From positions 51,887,743 to 51,951,742 of the forward strand of contig NC_087062.1 of assembly GCF_963678635.1 (NCBI RefSeq): a stretch of 64,000 nucleotides of DNA, written 5' to 3'. Under the pieces are notes generated by a model. That model did no database searches. It had not been told where the DNA came from and saw only the letters and a program-made list of their open reading frames with translations. Shown here piece after piece: positions 11,301-21,640 of the stretch. This stretch comes from Symsagittifera roscoffensis (lineage: Eukaryota > Xenacoelomorpha > Acoela > Convolutidae). Each line of letters starts with the position of its first letter. Positions within the stretch are counted from its first letter, which is position 1. The position numbers were made by a program, and so were the translations under genes.

Positions 11301-13208
11301 TTGAAATCGGTAGGGCGTATAACTATAACCGAATATCTGAAAATAACTGAACGCGCAAAACAAATGAAACAAATTAGATTATCGGAAACACATTGTGTGG
11401 AAAGAAATTTGCAGCAAACAATAGTTGTAATAAATGGAAATATTTAAACTTGAAGCTGATAAACGCTCTAAATATAAATTTGAGTTTGAACTTAAAAGTT
11501 TTGATAGACGTGCACGAATAAATTCCTATTGATGTAAAAATGTAACCGGAATTGATTTGCTGTGATTCTGGAATTCGTTTATGTTGCTGAAGAGCAACTG
11601 CACAATGCGTGTATTAACGTTGGCTAGCTAGCTGTGTTTCACTGTGCTTTGTGCAGGAACGTCATTACCGTTAAACGGAACAGATTGAATCCGGAGTTAT
11701 CGGAAAAACTGGTTTTTGCTCCATGATAGCATTCCACTTCTGAATCAATAATTCAAGTGTTTCAAAGCTAGTTATTTTTGTCGAAAATAGTAAAATCGTT
11801 CACGAAATTCCGGAATTTTCCGGTATTTTTACCGGAATCGGTACATCTATAATTGATAGATCCAATAAGTCTTGTCGAGATCATTTTTATATCTAAAAAT
11901 AGTATTGATTTATTAGTTTTTAGACAATTTATAGTTGTATATTTGCATGCCGGTGTAATTGTTGTTTTTAAATTTATTATGATAATTTCATTTAGTAGCA
12001 GCGTGGATGTTTCACCCATTGGTTATTTTGAATTTACATGTTTGTAAAAAACATATTTTGGACCATCTTTCTTTCAGGATTAGACAAGGTTTTGATTTTT
12101 GATTGTTTTTAGTGATTTTTAGTGAAGTTTCAAAAAGTCATTTAGCAAAAATTAGGTGACATTTTTTAAAGAGGCATTAATTTATCAACAAGCGAATCAA
12201 TCTCTAATGAATTAACAGTATTGTTTGTGCTTTGTGTATAGGCTGATGAAGTTGGGGGAGCAGGCGAGGAGGTTTGAGACGGAGGAGGAGAAGGTGTTAC
12301 CCTTCTATGCCACCACTCTCTCGGACGAAGAACTGCGAGATGTACAGGAAGCGCAAGGCGAATCGCCACAGGAAGAATTGGCTAAGGTACAGTAAAATCT
12401 ATAGTTGAATTATGCCGTGGATAATTACATTAGTCAGAAGCAATTTCACCAGCTGTATGGTATATTTTTAAAGATACTTTTCAAGTGTCAAGTTAGAGAT
12501 TGTTGGGAAACGTGGCAATTATAAAGAGTGTGGCGACAGACGGCTATCAATTAACTATTTGGAATTAATGCTAGATCTCTCTGTTTTAGGCCATGCTCGA
12601 CTTCCAAGGGCTGGATCCGTTCTGGAAGAGATACAACAAGGTGTTGTTCGACAGGCTGGCGCTACAGAAGGAGCAGAGTTTGCTGCTGCAGGTGAGAAGA
12701 CAGCGAAGTCAATGAGTCACCTAGCCATTGTAGGGAGGGCGTTCGAGTGGCAACTAGGTATTCAATTATTATGTGATGGGGCGTGTTTAGGAGAACCAGC
12801 AGCTGCGCATGGTGTTGAAGCAATACCTGGACGGCATCTCAGTCAACGACGAGATCCTGAGCAACGTCAACCCACTCTTCGTTGTCAACCAGAAGACCAA
12901 CGTCAAGTTAGTATGCGCTTCACGTAGCGCAGCTTTTTGCACGTGAATACAATACTTTCAGGATAATTCTTTATTTTTGCTTTCAACCCGTTGGGGGATC
13001 ATTTTCAAAAGTTTAGAAATCTACGCTTCTGTAATTGACGAAATAATGCTCAAAAGTTGTGACCCTAGAGTGTAATTGGTTTGGTGTATTTAGCCTCAAT
13101 GTGGCTGCGATCGACCCCCGACTTAGTCTGCAGAACAAGAGTGCAGGCAAGCCAGTGGTCATCGAGGCCTCCACTGCCGCCAAACACCTCGAGCCACCAG
13201 CCTACTAA
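5152..13208 (+). CDS. CCDC65: DRC2/CCDC65, nexin-dynein regulatory complex subunit (3' half, 6 exons)
   Basis: Exons are 5152-5349, 5903-6129, 12242-12386, 12590-12691, 12791-12906 and 13094-13208. All introns are GT..AG and the phases (0, 2, 0, 0, 2) join cleanly into about 300 codons ending in TAA. The protein is mostly charged coiled coil ([27 protein letters not shown]), then an aromatic segment ([10 protein letters not shown]), then [16 protein letters not shown], which is the C-terminal signature I associate with DRC2. In the family, DRC2 pairs with DRC1 as a long coiled coil at the base of the N-DRC on axonemal doublet microtubules and is needed for regulated ciliary beating. The N-terminal third is outside the window. 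The exons are far more GC-rich than the introns. One 6.1-kb intron carries a retrotransposon in sense orientation. DRC1 is the main alternative, but the C-terminus fits DRC2 better. Recognition is from memory of the family; no alignment was run. Confidence 0.82.
5903..6129 (+). CDS. CCDC65: DRC2 exon (coiled coil 2)
   Basis: Exon of 227 bp starting after TTGTAG and ending AG|GTAATC in phase 2. It encodes a coiled coil from [10 protein letters not shown] to [10 protein letters not shown]; the split arginine codon is completed by the exon at 12242. Confidence 0.85.
6130..7499. other. DRC2 intron before the retrotransposon
   Basis: AT-rich intron DNA with many short fragments rich in 'AAGCCGA(A)AAAA' (6380-6900), which look like decayed copies of one short repeat. 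At 6192-6216 there is an AAGCGAAGCTGAGCTTCGC fold-back motif of a type scattered through the window. No exon seen. Confidence 0.5.
7120..7195 (-). repeat. tRNA-like SINE head (minus strand)
   Basis: Read on the minus strand: GGTAACCACTACGCCTGGGA, then CCTGGGTTCGAAACTGACC with a B box at about 7126-7136. It is the same arrangement as the + strand copy at 2938-3010, diverged. Confidence 0.45.
7514..8293 (+). pseudogene. Retrotransposon ORF1, PHD-like zinc-finger protein
   Basis: The frame runs from ATG at 7514 to a TGA at 8291-8293, broken by one TAA at 8003-8005 in the same frame. Residues 12-55 hold a C4HC3-like PHD pattern ([20 protein letters not shown]); a short coiled coil follows ([20 protein letters not shown]). 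The second half (8009-8293) ends in WLKSLN. ORF1 proteins of CR1/L2 elements often carry PHD-type fingers and are thought to bind nucleic acid or help assemble the RNP. ORF1 and ORF2 share one reading frame here, separated by a single TGA. Confidence 0.7.
8294..11103 (+). pseudogene. Retrotransposon ORF2: AP endonuclease + reverse transcriptase
   Basis: The endonuclease begins just after the ORF1 stop ([37 protein letters not shown] motifs, about 8320-8935). The reverse transcriptase follows with [13 protein letters not shown] (about 10015), TGVPQG (about 10190) and the catalytic FYADDTQLF (about 10285). The frame shifts near 9240 and near 10205, and a TAA lies at 9834-9836. The thumb/C-terminal region ([13 protein letters not shown]) reaches 11103. 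In a live element this enzyme nicks target DNA and primes reverse transcription there. This copy is dead. Confidence 0.85.
11171..12241. other. DRC2 intron after the retrotransposon
   Basis: AT-rich intron DNA. I see no gene; the open frames 11768-12019 and 11853-12047 overlap on opposite strands and look like chance. The 3' splice site is TGTATAG at 12235-12241. Confidence 0.55.
12242..12386 (+). CDS. CCDC65: DRC2 exon
   Basis: Exon of 145 bp, entering in phase 2 and leaving in phase 0 (GCTAAG|GTACAG). It encodes [18 protein letters not shown], then [15 protein letters not shown]; the coiled coil breaks here at a proline-containing hinge. Confidence 0.85.
12590..12691 (+). CDS. CCDC65: DRC2 exon
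   Basis: Exon of 102 bp, 34 codons, phase 0/0, between TTTTAG and GTGAGA. It carries the aromatic [20 protein letters not shown] segment typical of the DRC2 C-terminal region. Confidence 0.87.
12791..12906 (+). CDS. CCDC65: DRC2 exon
   Basis: Exon of 116 bp starting after GTTTAG and ending in phase 2 before GTTAGT. It encodes [18 protein letters not shown] and [13 protein letters not shown], the most diagnostic segment of the protein. Confidence 0.88.
13094..13208 (+). CDS. CCDC65: DRC2 last exon and stop
   Basis: Begins after ATTTAG at 13093. It encodes [16 protein letters not shown] and a short tail ending EPPAY, then TAA at 13206-13208. The 3' UTR continues to about 13450. Confidence 0.85.
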
Positions 13209-13423
13209 CTGGTACATGAAAGACAGAAGTTTCCCTTCAACAACAAAGTCTTAAAGACAGACGAACGGCTTCTGCATCTATCCACGACTCAATCGATCTT
13301 TCTGAATGGAACTGAGACTCAAAATCATGTCTATTGTATAAAATGTAAATTTAACTGTATCATAACCTCAAATATTCGCAAAAAAATTGCCAACATGTTT
13401 TTGAAAAAAGATGAAGGTCTGAC

Positions 13424-13429
13424 AATAAA
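13424..13429 (+). promoter_or_regulatory. AATAAA polyadenylation signal of DRC2
   Basis: Canonical AATAAA 216 bp after the stop codon, in the first plausible 3' UTR position. Cleavage would be expected about 10-30 bp further on. Confidence 0.6.
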
Positions 13430-13598
13430 TATCGAAACGAAACTTTGAATAGGCAAATTTTTCATCCAGAAAATGTTAAGGACGATTGCGTGTTAATTAC
13501 ACAAGCAAAGCTTGTGTGATAGTATGAACTCTCTTTTTTAACGTAAGTAGCAAATGTTAGAGTTCATTTTGAAAGTGTTCATCTTGGTCAATAACCAG

Positions 13599-14110
13599 CT
13601 ATTAAATACAGCCAATGCTAAGGATATTAACACACTATTATATTACAAATAGCACTTTAGCTTCAAAGTGTCATGAATCTGTAGAGTAGAGGTAGGGAAG
13701 TAGACCCGCAACGAAATAACAGGGTTCGAACCTGAGCAGCATCGGATGTTTTAAATGAAGTTTTTCGTATACTAGTTAAAATGCGCCCGCTCTACAAATT
13801 GAGGAATGTTAGTTGGTAAAGTTGTTTTTCTGAGTGGTTTTTTTTTCAATTGAATAAAATTGAGTGGTACTGCTAATGCGTCACAATTGGCTGGCATCAC
13901 TTAACAATTATGTAGACTCAAATTGACGTGCGTCACCTAAGAAATTTTGTCGACTCAAAGTTTTACGCATTCAATTTTTCCCAGTAGCTTATCATATTTT
14001 TCCTTGTGTATGCGAAGCGCAACTTCGCCTATATGTTACACTTGCGAAGCGAGTGTATTAGTTAGAACCTCCTATTTTTTCCTTCCTAAGTCGCAAGTAT
14101 TGGTGCCACT
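13599..14110 (+). repeat. Dispersed repeat E, copy 1 (with tRNA-like piece)
   Basis: About 510 bp repeated at 20029-20510 in the same orientation at high identity, both starting at 'AGCTATTAA(A/G)TACAGCC'. It includes a B-box element (GGGTTCGAACCTGAGC, 13722-13737) and ends in a GCGAAGCGCAACTTCGCC fold-back plus CACTTGCGAAGCGAGTG. Confidence 0.75.
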
Positions 14111-14447
14111 TAAGGGTCGAATAGTAAACAGTTAACAGAGTTGATGCATTTTTAGTTCAAATGAACCGAATGATTTAATTCAAACCAAATATGAAAAATG
14201 AAAACGCGATTTCAGAAAGTTTATGACTCAATATATCTCGCAATTTTTTAAAATTCAAAATTTACACTGTGGCTTTATGCTTTGCATTTTGTGAGATGAA
14301 AATTTAGTGTGGATGTCTTCAGTTATAATCCAAATTATTGCTTGCAAAAATAAATCTATTTGCATTTGGTGCCATTTTTGCTGACTTGCATTGCCAATTT
14401 ATTAGCATATGTAGCTGTTTATTCATGATAAGTGGTTGTCGGTTGTT

Positions 14448-14540
14448 AAGCTTGCGTGGCTGACTAGATAGTGCGATAGACTCAAAATCTCTTGATCGCA
14501 GTAGGTCTCGGATCGAATCATGTACCTAGCCGAGTGTTTG
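14448..14540 (+). repeat. tRNA-Leu-like SINE head or tRNA pseudogene
   Basis: GCGTGGCTGACTAGATAG resembles a leucine-tRNA A box, GACTCAAAATC resembles its anticodon loop, and GGATCGAATC (14510-14519) is a degenerate B box. The arms no longer pair well, so I read this as a decayed tRNA-Leu-derived repeat. Confidence 0.45.
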
Positions 14541-15020
14541 CTATTTCGAGATTTCTGTTTTTTTTTCTTGCAATTTCTAGAGCTGCATTTTTGGTCGTGC
14601 TCTCGCAAGCGTTTGCAAAACGCAGCTTCGCCTCTGTTAACAGAGCTTTTTCACTCGTTTAGGGTCTTAAAAATTCATTATAAATGAGTAATTTTTCTCA
14701 GAAAGATTGCTCAGAATGAGTCTTTTCTTTTGGCAAGGAGTTTTTGAAGCTTTCAATGTGGAGGTCAACATAAGTTCTTTTGAAAGAAAACTCAAAATGG
14801 CAATAACAGTAGTGTAAAAAAACGCGTAACTCCTTGTGTAAGACTGCAGCCATGAATCATGCGATTACTCATTTTAATTGTCAAAATTGAAATATCCAGT
14901 ATTGGGTTGGGCTTTTTTGACAGGAAAAAATCGTAAGTTACTTTTCCATTTCCTTTTAATTTTCTCAGTTTGCACGAGCGAACGTAGTGTATTAATACGA
15001 CTATTATTTTACCCCAGCCT

Positions 15021-15960
15021 AAGTGCCAAATTTTTATGCCAATTTGAGTTGAATTTTTCGGCTTTTTGCTAGCATGTGCTTTGTCATTCGAGACGTAGTA
15101 AGTTAACGCATGCGTAATAGTTTTACACATTTTTGCATGTTTATTTCATCAAATGAATCGAAAAAAGCTATTTGTTACAAACAATAATAAGAACTCAATT
15201 TCAGAGGTTTTCTTATTCAAAACTTATTTGGCTTTATGCTCTTTAATTAATTACAGGCAAAGAAAGCGTGGGGACTCTGCATATCCTGATTGTAGAATTG
15301 AACCCAGCTCAGCAGAAACTTTAATTTTTCAAAGCTTGTGTTTACTTTTTCCTGTCTTATTTAACTTAGCAGAGCTAATTTTTTGTCGTTTTTCTTGCTA
15401 GCGTTTGCGCAGCGCAGCTTCTGTGTTGACTTATGATTTCATTATTATTAAAAAAAAAGAAAGTGAAATTTTGCTCTCCAATGATGGAAAAGCGAATGAA
15501 ACAGAACTCGATATGGAGTTCAAAGTCTTAAAATAGACTTAGAATTTTAAGTTTTGCCACCAAATAAAAAACACCTTTTGATCCAGTTTTTTAGCAAAAT
15601 GGGGCACTTTTATTCAAAATTACACCAAACAGTTTTTGACATTCAAAAATTCATAATTTAAGAACAATGAATCTAATGAAGACTCTTATATAGGTTTTGG
15701 TGATTTTTTTTCAGGAAACATATCTTAAAAAACTACTTGAAACTCATCTGGATAAAAAGACGTAAATGACGTAATTTAAGACTAATGAATGTATTGAAGA
15801 TTCTTTTATAGGTCTTGGTGATTTTTTTTTCAGGAAACATATCTTCAAAAACTACTTGAAACTCATCTGGTGAAAAATACGTAAATAACGCTTTCAAAAT
15901 ACGAACGTGAAAACGAATGTGAACGATTTCTAGTTTCAAAAGTAGAATTTAATTACACCG
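15021..15960 (+). repeat. Dispersed repeat A, copy 1
   Basis: Matches 17487-18310 in direct orientation (offset about 2466 bp) from 'GCCAAATTTTTATGCC' to the 'CATATCTTAAAAAACTACTTG' region; shorter pieces recur at 20535-21090 and 22605-22740. The 82-residue open frame in both copies (15153-15401, 17619-17867) has no recognisable domain; I treat it as a shadow of the repeat. Confidence 0.7.
15655..15890 (+). repeat. 118-bp tandem duplication inside repeat A
   Basis: AATTTAAGAACAATGAATC at 15655 is repeated as AATTTAAGACTAATGAATG at 15773, and the CAGGAAACATATCTT(A/C)AAAA block follows in both. The other copies of repeat A have it once, so the duplication is local to this copy. Confidence 0.75.
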
Positions 15961-16079
15961 AAGACTTTAGTCAAGGTGTTATGGTATCGTGTAACGGGGT
16001 TTTTTTTTTAATGTTGTCGACAAATAACGTCCACAGTTATCAATTATCATGTGGGCTGGACTATATCGCGCTATGTCAC

Positions 16080-16365
16080 GTGATTGCGTATGTTTGTTTC
16101 TTTATTTGTTCATCTTTATTTATTTGATTATCTGTTCTTCTATTTATTTAATTATGTTTAGTTTGCTTATATTTATTTATAATTTATGTATGTACATATT
16201 TATTTTTGTTTATTTTTATCACGTGTTTTGTTTATTTATTTAATTATTCTTTCTTTCATTTAGTTTTGCTTTTATTATTTCTGCGTGTGTATTTATTTAA
16301 TTTATTTATTTTCATTTATTTATATTATGGGTCTGTTTGTTTGGTTATTTGTTCATATATATTTT
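16080..16365 (+). repeat. Degenerate (TTTA)n low-complexity tract
   Basis: TTTATTTATTT-type sequence interrupted by G and C. The open frames read as Leu/Phe/Ile/Tyr strings and are composition artefacts. Confidence 0.8.
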
Positions 16366-16368
16366 ATT

Positions 16369-16875
16369 GTATACATGTGTTAGTACCATTTTTAGTTCTC
16401 GAACTGTTATTCCATGATCTTTGTCAATGTAGCAAAAATTTGGTGTATACATGTGTTAGTACGATTTTTAGCTCTAGAACTGTTATTCCATGATCTTTGT
16501 CAATATAGCAAAAATTTGACGTATACATGTGTTAGTACGATTTTTAGATCTCGAACTGTTATTTCATGATCTTTGCCAATATAGCAAAATTTTGGTGTAT
16601 ACATGTGTTTGTACGATTTTTAGCTCACGAACTGTTATTTCAGGCTCTTTGTCAATATAGTAAAATTTTGGTGTATACATGTGTTAGTACGATTTTTAGT
16701 TCTAGAAGTGTTATTTTATGATCTTCGTTGATATATCAAAAATTTAACCTATACATGTGTTAGTACGATTTTTAGTTCTAGAACTGTTATTTCAGGCTCT
16801 TTCTCGATATAGCAAAATTTTGGTGTATACATGTATTAGTACGATTTTTTGTTCTAGAACTGTTATTCTTCAATT
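16369..16875 (+). repeat. 76-bp tandem repeat, about 6.7 units
   Basis: The start motif (G/C)TATACATGT occurs at 16369, 16445, 16521, 16597, 16673, 16749 and 16825, so the period is exactly 76 bp throughout. Each unit holds GTTAGTACGATTTTTAG, then TTCTAGAACTGTTATTT and a 'TTTGTCAATATAGCAAAA' end. Units differ by substitutions only. Confidence 0.95.
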
Positions 16876-16954
16876 ATTAGTTGTTCAAGTTGTTTGGTTT
16901 TTGCTTCAGTTTCTATGCCTTCGGTGTATTGCGCGTAGCGCCTATGTTTATAAG

Positions 16955-17475
16955 ATTTCCAGCGTAAAAAAACTTTCCCTGTTGATTCAGTTTTCTCAAG
17001 TTGGGTTAATTATATCAAAAAGCGCCAATCAAAAAAATTAAAGAGCATCTTTTTTTGAAATTGGAAAATTGAGAATTTTTTTTTCAAAAATATTTTTCTA
17101 ATTCCTTGAACAATAAACAATTTTTGTTTGGCTGTGTTTAGTTTTCAATTGTTTCAAGTGTCTTTGTAAATAACAATAAAAGAAGCATAAAAACGTTTCT
17201 AGGTGTTTTTGTTGATGCCTTTCAGAAAAAAGGCTTGAAGTTTTACGGACGAATTCAGTCCTAAGCTTCAACGAAGTGAGAAATTATTTTTTGACCCATT
17301 GTGATTAACTTGTCTAGTTTTTACGCACACATAGGCTTGTTTTATAGTACAAATTGAATTTTTTAAATTTTTTTGGTGCTATACAGAGAGGCCACTTTCT
17401 AATTTGGTGTCTATTTCTAGTTATACATGTTGAGACTTTTGATTGTGTTTTCTCCGCTTTGTTTGTGGCAGGTGT
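16955..17475 (+). repeat. Dispersed repeat B/C, copy 1
   Basis: Begins 'AAGATTTCCAGCGTAAAAAA' and passes through AGGCTTGAAGTTTTACGGAC to the 'TTGTCTAGTTTTTACGCA' and 'CTCCGCTTTGTTTGTGGCAG' blocks. Other copies: 18316-18850, 21103-21640 and, cut short, 22747-23145. No coding potential seen. Confidence 0.75.
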
Positions 17476-17486
17476 TTGCTGAACTA

Positions 17487-18310
17487 AATGCCAAATTTTT
17501 ATGCCAATTTGAGTTGAACTTTTTCGGCTTTTTGATAGCATGTGCTTTGTCATTCGAGACGTAGTAAGTTAACGCATGCGTAATAGTTTTACACAATTTT
17601 GCATTTTTATTTCATCAAATGAATCGAAAAAAGGTATTAGTTACAAAAAATAATAAAAACTCAGTTTCAGAGATTTTCTTACTCAAAATTTATTTGGCTT
17701 TATGCTCTTTAATTAATTACAGGGAAAGAAAGCGTGGGGACTCTACATATCCTGATTGTCGGATTGATCCCCGCTCAGCTGAAATTTTACTTTTTCAAAG
17801 CTTGTGTTTACTTTTTCCTGTCTTATTTAACTTAGTAGAGCTGATTTTTTGTCGTTTTTCTTGCTAGTATTTGCGTAGCGCAGCTTCTGTGTTGACTTAT
17901 GATTTCATTACAAATAGAAAAAAAAGAAAGTGAAAATTTGCTCTCCAACGATGGAAAAGCAAATGAAACAGAACTCAATATGGAGTTCAAAGTTTTAAAA
18001 TAAACATAGAATTATAAGTTTTGCCATCAAATAAAAAAAACCTTTCGATCCAGCTTTTTAGCAAAAGGGGGCACTTTTTTTCAAAATTACACCATGAACA
18101 ATTTTTTACATTCAAAAATTTTTAATTTAAGAATAATGAATAAAATGAAGACTCTTACACAGGTCTTGCTGATTTTTTTCAGGAAACATATCCTAAAAAA
18201 CTACTTGAAACTCATCTGGTGAAAAAGTTGTAGATAGCGCTTTCCAAATACGAACAGGAAAAACCGCGCGAAAAATGTGAACGATTTCTAGTTTCAAAAG
18301 TGGAATTTAA
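17487..18310 (+). repeat. Dispersed repeat A, copy 2
   Basis: Direct copy of 15021-15960 lacking the local 118-bp duplication, followed at once by repeat B copy 2. Confidence 0.7.
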
Positions 18311-18315
18311 TTATA

Positions 18316-18850
18316 AGATTTCCAGCGTAGAAAAAGTTTGCCTGTTGATTCAGTTTTCTTAAGTTGGGTTAATTTTATCAAAAAGCGCCAATCAAAAAAA
18401 TTAAAGAGCATCTTTTTTTGAAATTGGAAAAGTGAGAATTTTTTTTTCAAAATTTTTTTTCTAATTTCTTGAATAATAAACAGTTTTTGTTTGGCTGTGT
18501 TTAGTTGTCAATTGTTTCAAGTGTCTTTGTAAATTACAAAAAAAAGAAGCATAAAAACGTTTTTTCAAGGTGTTCTTGTTGTTGCCTTTCAGAAAAAAGG
18601 CTTGAAGTTTCACGGACGAATTGAGTCTTAAGCTTCAACGAAGTGAGAAATTCTTTTTTGACCCATTATCATTAACTTGTCTAGTTTTTACGCAAACATA
18701 GGCTTGTTTTATAGTACAAATTGAAGTTTTTGAATTTTTTTGGTGCTATACAGAGCGACCAGTTTCAAATTTGGTGTCTATTTCTAATTATACGTGTTGA
18801 GACTTTTGCTTGTGTTTTCTCCGCTTTGTTTGTGGCAGGTGTTTGCTGAA
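18316..18850 (+). repeat. Dispersed repeat B/C, copy 2
   Basis: Copy of 16955-17475 with scattered substitutions. It runs directly into repeat D copy 1. Confidence 0.7.
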
Positions 18851-19830
18851 CCGGTAGTTGCTATGTCTCAGTCAAACTTAGTGCAGGTCTTGTGTTCAGG
18901 AGGTGGAATTTCGCCAGTGTATGAAAAAAAAATAAGAATCTCTTAAATCAAAAAAATTAATGTCACTATTTTTCCTTCGAAATTCAAACGTTTTTTTTGG
19001 GTCTCACCGGCAATATTTTTCTAAGCGCTTGATAATTTTTTTTGCACTTGCGCGCTTGAGCAAGTGTAGTGTAAAAGTACGACTATTCGTTTTTTCTAAC
19101 CTAAGTTGCAAACATTACTACCACGTTTGGTGACCCTTTCACGACTTTTTGATAGCATGTGCTTTGATATTGAATTAGTACTATTTGAACACAGATGATT
19201 CATTTTTCATCAAATGAATCAAAAAAGCTATTTATTCAGAAGAACAGTACAATGATACTTTTTTCAAATCATAATTCATCGCAGTTTTGGACAAAATACT
19301 CAATTCATACGTGATTTGGCTCTATGCTTTCTAATTTATTACATGCAAAATTAATGCCTTCAGTTTGTTAAAATCCAAATTTTTTCATTTAACATCGTGT
19401 CCTGTGTATTTGGTACCATTTTTGCTGCATTGCATTTGCATTTCATTAGCATACGTAGCTGCTTTCTTTGTGACTAGTGTCAGTAATTAGCCAAAGGCTC
19501 GTGGTGCAGTTGCAAGGACAGGAGAATCCGAATCTCGTAGAATTGAATCCGCAATAGCAAAAATTTTGGTGTTGAACGCTGAAATTTACCTTTTACTTTT
19601 GTATTTTATTTTATAGAGCTGCTGTGTTAAGTTTTCAAATAGAAACCGCAAAAAAAACGAAATTTTGGATTAGATTTTTCAAGTTCATCACTTTATGGAA
19701 CATTGATTTTTCAACAGCTTGTGAAGCGTTTGACAAATTGAGGGTAGTTCTCACTTTCCAACAACAAAATGTGAGCTTGCGCAATATTGTGGGTTCACTT
19801 ATACAGAAAAATTTGTAAAGTACCTTCGAT
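18850..19830 (+). repeat. Dispersed repeat D, copy 1
   Basis: Matches 21630-22600: GAACCGGTAGTTGCTATGTC, GCGCGCTTGAGCAAGTGTAG, the ACATGCAAAATTAATGCCTT block and AAAGGCTCGTGGT(G/T)CAGTT, a weak tRNA-like segment. No gene recognised. Confidence 0.7.
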
Positions 19831-20028
19831 GATATTTCATGTTGAAGTGTTTCAAATATTATTGGTCAAAATCTGATCAACACAAAATGTTTATTTTTTT
19901 CGTTAGTGAAAGAAAAATGTACTACAAGTTGTTTTTAGACAAACTCAGAACATTTAAGCCAGTGAATAGAGCAGAACTTTGCTATAAGCTCAGAACAACT
20001 ATCATTTTTAAAGTTCATTTTGATCCAG

Positions 20029-20510
20029 CTATTAAGTACAGCCAAAGCTAAGGATATTAACACAGACTATTATATTACAAATAGCACTTTAGCTTCAAAG
20101 TATCATGGATCTGTAGAGTAGAGGTAGGGAAGGAGACACGCAACGAAATAACAGGGTTCGAACCTGAGCAGTGTCGAATGTTTTAAATGAAATTTTTGGT
20201 ATACCAGTTAACATGCGCCCGCACAAATTGAAGATTGTTAGTTGGTAAAGCTGTTTTTTGAGTGTTTTTTTTTCAATTGAATAAAATTGAGTGGTACTGG
20301 TAATGCGTCACAATTGGCTGGCATCACTTATTAATTGTGTAGATTCAAAATTGACGTGCGTCACTTAAGAAATTTTGTCGACTCAAAGTTTTACGCATTC
20401 AATTTTTCCTAGTAGCTTATCATATTTTTCCTTGTGTATGCGAAGCGCAACTTCGCCTATAAGTTACACTTGCGAAGCGAGTGTGTTAGTTAGAACCTTC
20501 TATTTTTTCC
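20029..20510 (+). repeat. Dispersed repeat E, copy 2
   Basis: Second copy of 13599-14110, B box at 20155-20165 intact. It ends at the same GCGAAGCGAGTGTGTTAGTT motif and is followed by a shortened repeat A. Confidence 0.75.
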
Positions 20511-21102
20511 TTCCTAATATCCTCTACATATCTTGATTACAGGATTGAACCCCCCTCAGCAATACTTCAGCATGGACTCTACATATCCTGATAATAGAAT
20601 TGAACCCCCCTCAGCAAAAACTTTAATTTTTCAAAGCTTGTGTTTACTTTTTCCTGTCTTATTTAACTTAGCAGAGCTGAGTTTTTGTCGTTTTTCTTGC
20701 TAGCGTTTGCGCAGCGCAGCTTTTTTGTTGACTTCTGATTTCATTACAATTAAAAAAAAAAGAAAGTGAAATTTCAAATCTTTAAAATAGACTTAGAATT
20801 TAAAGTTTTGCCTCCAAATTAAAAAAAAAACCTTTTGATCCAGTTTTTTAGCAAAATGGGGCACTTTTATTCAAAATTACACCAAGAACAATTTTTGACA
20901 TTCAAACATTTATAAGGTAATTTAAGAAAAATGAATCTAATGAAGACTCTTATATAGGTTTTGGTGATTTGTTTTTCAGGAAACATATCTTAAAAAACTA
21001 CTTGAAACTCATCTGGATAAAAAGACGTAAATGACGCTTTCAAAATACGAACGTGAAAACGAATGTGAACGATTTTTAGTTTCAAAAGTAGAATTTAATT
21101 AT
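20511..21102 (+). repeat. Dispersed repeat A, partial copy 3
   Basis: Starts inside repeat A with a small local duplication of 'CTCTACATATC(T/C)TGAT' (20521 and 20577), then follows copies 1 and 2 to the 'GAACGATTTTTAGTTTC' end. Confidence 0.65.
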
Positions 21103-21640
21103 AAGATTTCCAGCGTAAAAAACTTTGCCTGTTGATTCAGTTTTCTCAAGTTTGGTTAATTTTATCACATAGCGCCAATCAAAAAAATTAAAGAGGTTCT
21201 TTTTTTGAAATTGGAAAATTAAGAATTTTTTTTTCAAAAATATTTTTCTAATTCCTTGAACAATAAACAATTTTTGTTTGGCTGTGTTTAGTTTTCAATT
21301 GTTTCAAGTGTCTTTGTAAATAACAATAAAAGAAGCATAAAAACGTTTCTAGGTGTTTTTGTTGTTGCCTTTCAGAAAAAAGGCTTGAAGTTTCACGGAC
21401 GAATTCAGTCTTAAGCTTCAACGAAGTGACAAATTATTTTTTGACTCATTGTGATTAACTTGTCTAGTTTTTACGCAAACATAGGCATGTTTTATAGTAC
21501 AAATTGAAGTTTTGTAACTTTTTTTGTTGCTATACAGAGCGGCCACTTTCTAATTTGGTGTCTGTTTCTAATTATACATGTTGAGATTTTGCTTGTGTTT
21601 TCTCCGCTTTGTTTGTGGCAGGTGTTTGCTGAACCGGTAG
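21103..21640 (+). repeat. Dispersed repeat B/C, copy 3
   Basis: Copy of 16955-17475, running into repeat D copy 2. Confidence 0.7.

Noticed and set aside
14453-14535. Functional tRNA-Leu gene
   Set aside because: Arms do not pair and the B box is degenerate.
16049-16493. Membrane-protein-like frames rich in Phe/Ile/Leu/Tyr
   Set aside because: Product of the degenerate TTTA repeat.
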